Shown in pieces: positions 20,718-25,493 of a stretch of 25,493 bases of DNA. Source of the DNA: Candidatus Dormiibacterota bacterium (GTDB lineage Bacteria; Chloroflexota; Dormibacteria; Aeolococcales; Bog-877); NCBI GenBank assembly GCA_030038765.1, contig JASHRA010000104.1:1-25493 (forward strand). The letters are read 5' to 3'. The first letter of the stretch is position 1. Each line of letters starts with the position of its first letter. The notes below the pieces were generated by a model, which was not told the DNA's origin, searched no databases, and saw nothing but the letters and a program-made list of their open reading frames with translations. Position numbers and translations under genes: made by a program.

Positions 20718-21722
20718 TCGGACGCGGACGAGCGCCTCCCGCCAGGGTGACTCCTCGGCCCGGATGGTGTCGGGGTTGGAGCCGCGCACCCGGGCCAGCT
20801 CCCCGACCAGCCGCTGGAGCGGCACGATGGCGACGAAGGGGCGGAGCAGGTAGTCGACGGTCGCGAAACCGAGGTCGGCCCCGGGCTCGGGCCCGCAAGT
20901 GAGGACCAGCAGCCCCAGCTCCTCCAGCAGAGCCTGCAGCTGCGGCGCCCGCCCGCCGTCCTCGCGCCCGGGCTGCAGGATGATCGCCGCCGAGCGCGCG
21001 TCCAGGACCGCGGGGGTCCCGTGCAGGGCCAGCTCCTCGGACATGCCCTCGGCCCACAGGTAGGCGCCCTCCTTGAGCTTGAGGGCGGCCTCCTCGGCGG
21101 TGACCGCGTCGATCCCGAATCCGGTGATCAGGACCGGGCCTCTCCCGGAGAGCTTCCCCGCGAGCTCGGCGGGGATCTTCATCGCCAGCGTTTCCCGCAG
21201 GGCTTCGGGCACCCTGGCGAGGGCGTCGAGGAAGCCCGGGCTGGGATCACCCAGGGCCCGGCTCACGAGCCGGGCCAGCACGGCCAGGGCGCTGAGGTAG
21301 GAGACCGTGTGGGTGCCGGCACGCTCGTCGGCGCAGGTCCGCAGGACCTGCGTCCCGGGTGGGTCCTCGGGCCCGAGCCCGGTGATCAGCACGGTTGTGG
21401 CCCCCGCCTCGCGGGCCCGCGCCAGGAGCTCGTTGGGGAAGCGCTTGGTCCCCCGGTGGCTGACCACGACGAGCTGGTCACCGGGCTCCCAGCGGCCGTG
21501 GAGGGCGAGCTCGTGGGCCTCGAGCGCCGGGACCTGCAGGCGGCCCCCGCTCAGCTCGGCGGCCCAATAGGACGCGACCCGGCAGGCGTGCAGGGAGGTC
21601 CCGATCCCGGAGAGGACCAGGCGACGACCCGGGTCCAGGCGGGGAACCGGGGTCGCGTCCAGGACCGCCTCCACGGCCGCGGGCTGGCTCCGCATCTGGT
21701 CGTCGTACGCGAACGTGGTCAC
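20712..21722 (-). CDS. Double-SIS-domain sugar isomerase/deaminase homologue
   Basis: A 336-residue soluble protein made of two SIS (sugar isomerase) domains, at about residues 25-155 and 165-320. The first carries VLSGIGTSLHACRVASYWAAEL, like the isomerase half of glucosamine-6-phosphate synthase, and VSHRGTKRFPNELL, where GlmS has its SRSGET-type phosphate loop. The second contains GRGPVLITGFGIDAVTAEEAALKLKEGAYLWAEGMSEELALHGTPAVL, the GlmS-like LKLKE/HG pattern. The glutaminase domain is absent, so it may be a phosphosugar isomerase or deaminase of unknown substrate. GTG at 21722 is chosen because GGAGG lies seven bases upstream; a longer frame to 21797 has no domain similarity. It lies upstream of padR on the same strand but is probably separate. 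Confidence 0.82.
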   Translation of the reverse strand: MTTFAYDDQMRSQPAAVEAVLDATPVPRLDPGRRLVLSGIGTSLHACRVASYWAAELSGGRLQVPALEAHELALHGRWEPGDQLVVVSHRGTKRFPNELLARAREAGATTVLITGLGPEDPPGTQVLRTCADERAGTHTVSYLSALAVLARLVSRALGDPSPGFLDALARVPEALRETLAMKIPAELAGKLSGRGPVLITGFGIDAVTAEEAALKLKEGAYLWAEGMSEELALHGTPAVLDARSAAIILQPGREDGGRAPQLQALLEELGLLVLTCGPEPGADLGFATVDYLLRPFVAIVPLQRLVGELARVRGSNPDTIRAEESPWREALVRVRL

Positions 21723-21759
21723 GGCCCGACCTCCCAAATCCCCGGGTCTTTCAGGGCCC

Positions 21760-21765
21760 AGGTTA
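21760..21765 (-). promoter_or_regulatory. Possible -10 box of the SIS-domain gene
   Basis: TAACCT on the minus strand lies 37 bases before the GTG at 21722, leaving a leader of about 30 bases that includes GGGAGG. No good -35 is seen. Confidence 0.35.
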
Positions 21766-21833
21766 GATGGCCAGCGGGCCGCTGACGGGTCCGTCACGGC
21801 GGCTCACCTCGATCCGCCAACTCTCCACCTCAC

Positions 21834-21862
21834 TTGCACGCCGCCGTGGCCGCTGTTAGAGT
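21834..21862 (+). promoter_or_regulatory. Sigma70-type promoter of the second CHAP gene
   Basis: TTGCAC (21834-21839), a 17-base spacer and TGT-TAGAGT (-10 at 21857-21862, extended form). The leader to the ATG at 21898 is about 29 bases and has no Shine-Dalgarno sequence. Confidence 0.7.
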
Positions 21863-21897
21863 CGGTCTCCGAGACAATCCACCCCAACGTCCCACCC

Positions 21898-23031
21898 ATG
21901 TCTCAATCTCGAATTTCGCGAGCCGCGCGACTGGCCGCCCAGCTGGGCGTGTTCTCGCTGGTCGCGGCCGTCGCCTCGCTGCTCACCTCGGGCACGGCCT
22001 CGGCCAGCTACGCCTCCGAGATTCAGCAGCTCCAGCAGGAGCAGTCGCAGTTGCTCGGCCAGCTCCAGAGCCTGCAGGGACAGGCGGCCAGCGCGGGGCA
22101 GCAGGCGGCCGCGACCCAGGCCCAGATCACATCGATCCAGCAGCGCCTGGCCCAGGAGCAGGCGCAGCTGAGCCAGGTCAACGCCGAGCTGACCTCGACC
22201 AACAACCGCCTGGCCCTGACCAAGGCCCGCATGGCGCTCGACCGCTCCCAGCTCTCGGACCTGGTCGACCTGCTCTACGAACGGGGCTCGGGCGACTCCT
22301 TCGCGGACACCCTGGCCAACAGCGGCGGCGTGTCCCAGTTCCTCGACCAGACCCTGGACCTGCAGACGCTGCGCCAGCGCTTCTCCACGCTCACCGACCA
22401 GCTGGTTGCCGACACCGACTCCCTGAAGACGCTGCAGGCCACCCAGCAGGTCCAGCAGCAGCAGGTCGCCGGCCTGGTGAGCGGGCTGCAGAGCCAGAAC
22501 AGCCAGCTCCAGGCGGCCGAGAGCACCTACCGCTCGGAGCAGGACTCCCTGGGCGGCGAGGCGGCCCAGGTCGCCGCCCAGGTCCAGGGCATCTCCAACC
22601 AGATCCTCCTCCTCGAAGAGGCCGAGGCCGCCTCCTGGGGCGGCGGCAGCGGTGAGGCAGGCACGATCCTGCACGTCTACAGCGGCTACCCCAACCTCGG
22701 CCCCTACCCGGACGACTACCCCCGCGGTCAGTGCACCTGGTTCGCCGCCTCCGAGGCGCTCATCACCTGGGCCGCCAACGCCAACGGCTGGATCTCGGGA
22801 GACCTCAACTCGGCGGATCCATACCCCATCGGCAGCACCCCTCGGGTCGGCTCCATCGTGGTCTTCGCCGCCGGCGGTGCCTACAACTACGAGTTCGGCC
22901 ACGTGGCCTGGGTGGTCGCGGTCGAGGGGGCGGCTTTCATCGTGGACGAGGCCAACTTCGTCAACGGCTACGATGAGGACCAGCGCTACGTCCCCAACAC
23001 CGACGGGGTCGAAGGCTTCATCTACCCGTAG
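21898..23031 (+). CDS. Secreted PcsB-like coiled-coil CHAP-domain peptidoglycan hydrolase
   Basis: A 377-residue secreted protein, paralogous in design to the one at 2439. Residues 1-37 are a signal peptide (ending TASAS). Residues about 38-245 are a long Gln-rich coiled coil of PcsB type, in two helices around a GSGDSFADTLANSGG hinge. Residues about 262-377 are a CHAP domain with Cys279 in GQCTWFAA, His335 in FGHVAWVVAV and E351/N353 in DEANF. It ends in GFIYP like its paralogue. FtsEX-type transporters activate proteins of this design in Gram-positive division; no ftsEX is present here. The ATG at 21898 lies downstream of a strong -35/-10 pair but has no Shine-Dalgarno sequence. It is not followed by a transglycosylase gene. 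Confidence 0.9.
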   Translation: MSQSRISRAARLAAQLGVFSLVAAVASLLTSGTASASYASEIQQLQQEQSQLLGQLQSLQGQAASAGQQAAATQAQITSIQQRLAQEQAQLSQVNAELTSTNNRLALTKARMALDRSQLSDLVDLLYERGSGDSFADTLANSGGVSQFLDQTLDLQTLRQRFSTLTDQLVADTDSLKTLQATQQVQQQQVAGLVSGLQSQNSQLQAAESTYRSEQDSLGGEAAQVAAQVQGISNQILLLEEAEAASWGGGSGEAGTILHVYSGYPNLGPYPDDYPRGQCTWFAASEALITWAANANGWISGDLNSADPYPIGSTPRVGSIVVFAAGGAYNYEFGHVAWVVAVEGAAFIVDEANFVNGYDEDQRYVPNTDGVEGFIYP

Positions 23032-23066
23032 GCCCCGCCCGGCTGGAACAGGGGGACGAGTTCTCC

Positions 23067-23936
23067 ATGGCGTCTGTCGTCGATCCCAAACACCCGCTGC
23101 TGGATGCCAAGGCGCATCCCATGGTCGTCTACCACGCCGACTGCCCCGACGGCTTCGGGGCCGCGTTCGCGGCCTGGAAGCGATTCGGAGTCGAGGCTGA
23201 CTACCTGCCCATGAACCACGGCGACCCGCCCCCCAACCCTAAGGGGCGGCACGTGCTCATGGCCGACATCGCCTTCGACCGCGACACCACCCAGCGCTTC
23301 GCCGAGGCCTCCGCCAGCCTGGTGGTGCTGGATCACCACCAGTCGGCCGCCGCCGACCTGGCCGGGCTGCCCTACTGCCTCTTCGACATGGACCGCAGCG
23401 GCGCGGTGATGGCCTGGCAGTACCTGCATCGCGAGCCGGTGCCGGCGCTCCTCCAGTACGTCCAGGACCGCGATCTCTGGCGCAACGACCTCCCCGACAG
23501 CGAGGAGGTGTCGGCGGCCCTGCGGGCGCAGGATTTCGACTTCGAGATCTGGGACACCATCGACGTCGACCAGCTCCGGGTCGAGGGCCGCGCCCTGCTC
23601 CGGTACCAGCGCCGCATGGTCGAGCGCATCGCCGCCCACGCCGTTCCGGTGGAGATCCTCGGCACCGTCGTCCCGGCCGTCAACAGCCCTGTCCTCCAGA
23701 GCGAGCTGGGTGAGGTGCTGGCCGCCGGCCACCCCTTCGCCGGGGTCTGGTGGCAGGGCAGCCAGGGACTGGCGCGCTGGTCGCTGCGTTCCGGTCGGGG
23801 CGGCGTCGATGTGAGCCAGCTGGCCGCCCGCTACGGCGGCGGCGGGCACCGGAGCGCGGCCGGATTCAAGGGGCCGGTGCCGGTGGACGGCAGGCTAGCT
23901 CCCCCCGACGACGGGGCTGAGGCGCAGGCCGACTAG
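23067..23936 (+). CDS. DHH-family phosphoesterase
   Basis: A 289-residue DHH/DHHA1 phosphoesterase. Metal-binding motifs are HADCPDGFGAA (H24, D26, D28), MADIAF (D67) and the family-naming LDHHQS (D89-H90-H91), with VQDRDLWR later. The DHHA1 domain carries YGGGGHRSAAGF near residue 265. Members include oligoribonucleases, cyclic-dinucleotide phosphodiesterases and RecJ relatives; the compact size without membrane or PAS domains fits a small cytosolic hydrolase acting on oligonucleotides or similar phosphodiesters. GGGGGAC about ten bases upstream may be its ribosome site. Its TAG overlaps the stop of the convergent DUF3151 gene by two bases. Confidence 0.88.
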   Translation: MASVVDPKHPLLDAKAHPMVVYHADCPDGFGAAFAAWKRFGVEADYLPMNHGDPPPNPKGRHVLMADIAFDRDTTQRFAEASASLVVLDHHQSAAADLAGLPYCLFDMDRSGAVMAWQYLHREPVPALLQYVQDRDLWRNDLPDSEEVSAALRAQDFDFEIWDTIDVDQLRVEGRALLRYQRRMVERIAAHAVPVEILGTVVPAVNSPVLQSELGEVLAAGHPFAGVWWQGSQGLARWSLRSGRGGVDVSQLAARYGGGGHRSAAGFKGPVPVDGRLAPPDDGAEAQAD

Positions 23937-24484
23937 GGCAACTCGCTCAAGGCGATCACGTCGCCAGGCGAGAGCGCCGGCCGACGCGCCACCCCGAGCC
24001 CGTCCTCTGGGTCGAGGTCCAGGAGGAAGGCGCGGCAGCGCGCCGCCTCCTCCTCGTCGCCGATCGCGGCCGCCGCCGCCATCAGCATGAACAGGCTGCG
24101 CAGGAAGCCGCGGTTGGTGGGCTGGGACCAGCGCACCTCGCCGGTGCCGCCCCAGCCGTGGCGCCGGAGCCGGTCCAGGCCGCGGTGGTAGCCGACGCGC
24201 GCGTAGGCGTAGGCGGCCACGTGGTCCCCCCCTGCGAAGGCGGCCTCCGCGAGCCGGGCCCAGCCGTCCAGGTAGGCTGGCTGGCGGCCGCAGACGCGGC
24301 TCAGGTCGGCCATGGTGGCGGGGAACCCCTCCCTGCCGGCGCGCTCGACGATCGGCTCCAGCTCCGCCCGGGCCGCCTCGGGCTCCTCGGGCAGCACGGT
24401 CTCGTGCCCCGCCTGGATCTGGTGCCCGTGTGCCGCGGTCGGTGGGCCGGGCAGGACCCGCGGAGACTTGGGATCGCCGCTCAC
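23933..24484 (-). CDS. DUF3151 family protein
   Basis: A 183-residue soluble protein of the DUF3151 family, best known from Actinomycetota. The family core is clear: LPEEPEAARAELEPIV, a segment SRVCGRQPAYLDGWARLAEAAF, the hallmark AYAYARVGYHRGLDRLRRHGWGG, then NRGFLRSLFMLMAAAAAIGDEEEAARCRAFLLDLDP. The helical repeats look TPR-like. The function is unknown. GTG at 24484 is the first start, though the first ~25 residues are not part of the family core and a later start is possible. It lies 28 bases downstream of the tRNA-Glu gene on the same strand and could be reached by readthrough. The stop codon overlaps that of the DHH gene. Confidence 0.85.
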   Translation of the reverse strand: MSGDPKSPRVLPGPPTAAHGHQIQAGHETVLPEEPEAARAELEPIVERAGREGFPATMADLSRVCGRQPAYLDGWARLAEAAFAGGDHVAAYAYARVGYHRGLDRLRRHGWGGTGEVRWSQPTNRGFLRSLFMLMAAAAAIGDEEEAARCRAFLLDLDPEDGLGVARRPALSPGDVIALSELP

Positions 24485-24512
24485 GGCTCCCGACCGGCCT
24501 CGGCCAATTAGC

Positions 24513-24589
24513 TGGTACCCCGTAGCGGATTCGAACCGCTGATCTCCGCCTTGAGAGGGCGGTGTCCTGGGCCACTAGACGAACGGGGC
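24513..24589 (-). tRNA. tRNA-Glu (anticodon CTC), CCA encoded
   Basis: On the minus strand the gene folds into a standard cloverleaf. The acceptor stem is GCCCCGT with ACGGGGT, whose first pair is a G-U wobble. The D arm contains the usual TCTAGTGG, the anticodon stem CCGCC/GGCGG carries the loop CTCTCAA with anticodon CTC (reads GAG), and the T arm is AGCGG-TTCGAAT-CCGCT. The discriminator base is A and CCA is encoded (24513-24515). The general form matches bacterial tRNA-Glu. Confidence 0.95.
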
Positions 24590-24625
24590 AGGCTAGCCCA
24601 AGGCGTCCCCGACTCCTGTGGGCCC

Positions 24626-24631
24626 AGTATA
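24626..24631 (-). promoter_or_regulatory. Probable -10 box of the tRNA-Glu gene
   Basis: TATACT on the minus strand, in the same CCA-TATACT context as the padR promoter, lies 36 bases upstream of the tRNA 5' end. No convincing -35 is seen. Confidence 0.45.
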
Positions 24632-24636
24632 TGGAT

Positions 24637-24660
24637 GGCCGCGGAAGCTAGTTCGCGGCC
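24637..24660 (-). terminator. Hairpin containing the stop of the GH15 gene
   Basis: GGCCGCG (24637-24643) and CGCGGCC (24654-24660) form a perfect seven-base stem; the TAG stop of the minus-strand GH15 gene (24648-24650) is in the loop. It separates that gene from the tRNA promoter. Confidence 0.5.
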
Positions 24661-25493
24661 TCGGGTTCTGAGGGCCAGGCGGCCAGGACGGCCTCGATGA
24701 GGGCGGCATGGCTCTGGACCTGGGGATAGTTTCCCCAGAGGGCTCCGGAGCCGACGTCCGCCACCTCAGAGAGCTGGCCCGGCGGGCCGCCCAGGCGGCA
24801 GACCTGCTCGATCCTGGTCCGCGCCGCTTCCAGGCGACCGAGCCCGGCCTCCGCCCTGGCCGCCCAGAGGCCGGCGAATATGAAGGGGAAGCACGGGTAG
24901 GGGATACCGTCTCGCTCCGGGCGGTGGCGGAGCAGGAGCGGGCCGCGGCCCAACTCGCCGCAGACCCGGTCCAGGGTGGCCGCCGCAGGGACAGCGGGAG
25001 GGGTCGGGTAGCCCACCAGGTACGCCGCCAGGAGCGAGGCGTCCGTCCAATCCTCGTCGAGGACGGCCACCAGCTCGCCAGCGGCGGCGCGGCCCCTTCC
25101 CTCGATCTGCGCCTCGAGCCGTCCCAGCTGGGCCTTCCAGGGGGTCGATGAGGCGGAGAGCCGGTGGCCAGCCGCCAGCGCGAGGGCGGCCCGGAGTCCG
25201 GCCCAGGCCATGATCTTGCTGTGCGTGTAGTGCTGGGTAGCGCCTCGCACCTCCCAGATTCCATGATCAGGGAGGGCACTTGCGCGGCTTATCCACAGGG
25301 CCAGGTCCGGCACCCGCAGGGCCAGCTCGGAGGGCAGGCAGCCAGCGTCCGAGAGCGCCTTCGCCAGGCAGAGGAGCTCGCCCGCCGTGTCCAGCTGGAT
25401 CTGCCCCGACGCACCGTTCCCCACCCTGACGACCGCCCCTGACATCCCCGCCAGGTGACCCAGGGAATGCTCCTCGGGGAGAGCCCCTCCCCC
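24648..25493 (-). CDS. Glycoside hydrolase family 15 (glucoamylase/trehalase-like), C-terminal part, truncated at window edge
   Basis: The frame stays open through the window edge, so only the C-terminal ~281 residues are seen. GH15 features are EEHSLGHLAG then VRVGNGASGQIQLDTAGELL, the catalytic-acid segment GIWEVRGATQHYTHSKIMAWAGLRAA, DASLLAAYLVGYPTPP, and near the end LSEVAD plus GNYPQVQSHAALIEA. The general-acid Glu (in WEVRG) and the Glu of the AEQ-like LSE motif are both present, so activity is likely. GH15 enzymes are inverting (alpha/alpha)6-barrel hydrolases that release glucose from maltodextrins, isomaltose-type oligomers or trehalose; the substrate cannot be told from this part. 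The true start lies beyond the window; an ATG at 25445 is internal. Confidence 0.9.
   Translation of the reverse strand, partial: GGGALPEEHSLGHLAGMSGAVVRVGNGASGQIQLDTAGELLCLAKALSDAGCLPSELALRVPDLALWISRASALPDHGIWEVRGATQHYTHSKIMAWAGLRAALALAAGHRLSASSTPWKAQLGRLEAQIEGRGRAAAGELVAVLDEDWTDASLLAAYLVGYPTPPAVPAAATLDRVCGELGRGPLLLRHRPERDGIPYPCFPFIFAGLWAARAEAGLGRLEAARTRIEQVCRLGGPPGQLSEVADVGSGALWGNYPQVQSHAALIEAVLAAWPSEPEAAN

Noticed and set aside
24513..24589. tRNA-Glu as an attachment site for an integrated element
   Set aside because: No integrase lies nearby and no repeat of the tRNA 3' end was noticed in the window.
1..25493. CRISPR array or other regularly spaced repeats
   Set aside because: No repeated unit with regular spacing was seen on reading the sequence.

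Overview
The window is a very GC-rich bacterial chromosome segment with densely packed genes on both strands. Several gene starts have a TANNNT -10 box only 6-9 bases upstream and no Shine-Dalgarno sequence, which points to common leaderless transcription. That trait, a DUF3151 gene, the non-mevalonate gene ispH, DrrAB-type ABC genes and secreted PcsB-like CHAP hydrolases suggest a high-GC Terrabacteria lineage, either Actinomycetota or a relative such as Candidatus Dormibacterota. The phylum is an inference; no rRNA or other decisive marker is present.

Layout. 1-522 is the C-terminal part of hemE, cut by the window edge. 724-2187 is an AAA/DUF4143 ATPase. 2439-4063 is a coupled pair of cell-wall enzymes (CHAP hydrolase and lytic transglycosylase) behind a good -35/-10 promoter. 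4168-6458 is a coupled M20 peptidase and enolase-superfamily racemase/OSB synthase pair. 6530-8217 holds three unrecognised genes. 8266-13370 alternates housekeeping genes (folB, dtd) with type IV secretion-like components: a PrgI-like membrane protein, a VirB4-like ATPase, a small VirB2-like two-helix protein and a VirB6/TrbL-like polytopic protein, plus one unknown gene. 13380-18049 holds a zinc-ribbon protein, a small membrane protein, ispH, a polytopic DUF7847-like protein, a Trp-rich membrane-anchored protein and a channel-like protein that seems to start at CTG. 18090-20656 (minus) is an ABC-2 exporter with its PadR regulator. 20712-21722 (minus) is a SIS-domain sugar isomerase homologue. 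21898-23031 is a second CHAP hydrolase, 23067-23936 a DHH phosphoesterase, 23933-24484 (minus) a DUF3151 gene, 24513-24589 (minus) tRNA-Glu(CTC), and 24648-25493 (minus) the C-terminal part of a GH15 glycoside hydrolase.

How the parts may work together. The most unusual feature is a reduced type IV secretion-like gene set in an apparently stable chromosomal neighbourhood without a visible relaxase, integrase or coupling protein; the nearby cell-wall hydrolases could serve the same envelope machine. The racemase and M20 pair could convert N-acyl-D-amino acids to L-amino acids. The PadR gene has an inverted repeat placed across its own promoter, which predicts autoregulation. Many gene ends carry inverted repeats that include the stop codon itself, and two convergent pairs share one such symmetric hairpin. 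No gene-free stretch exceeds 300 bases; the longest gaps are 2188-2438 (a GC hairpin and a promoter), 523-723 (a promoter at its end), 19870-20047 (a hairpin) and 21723-21897 (divergent promoters).
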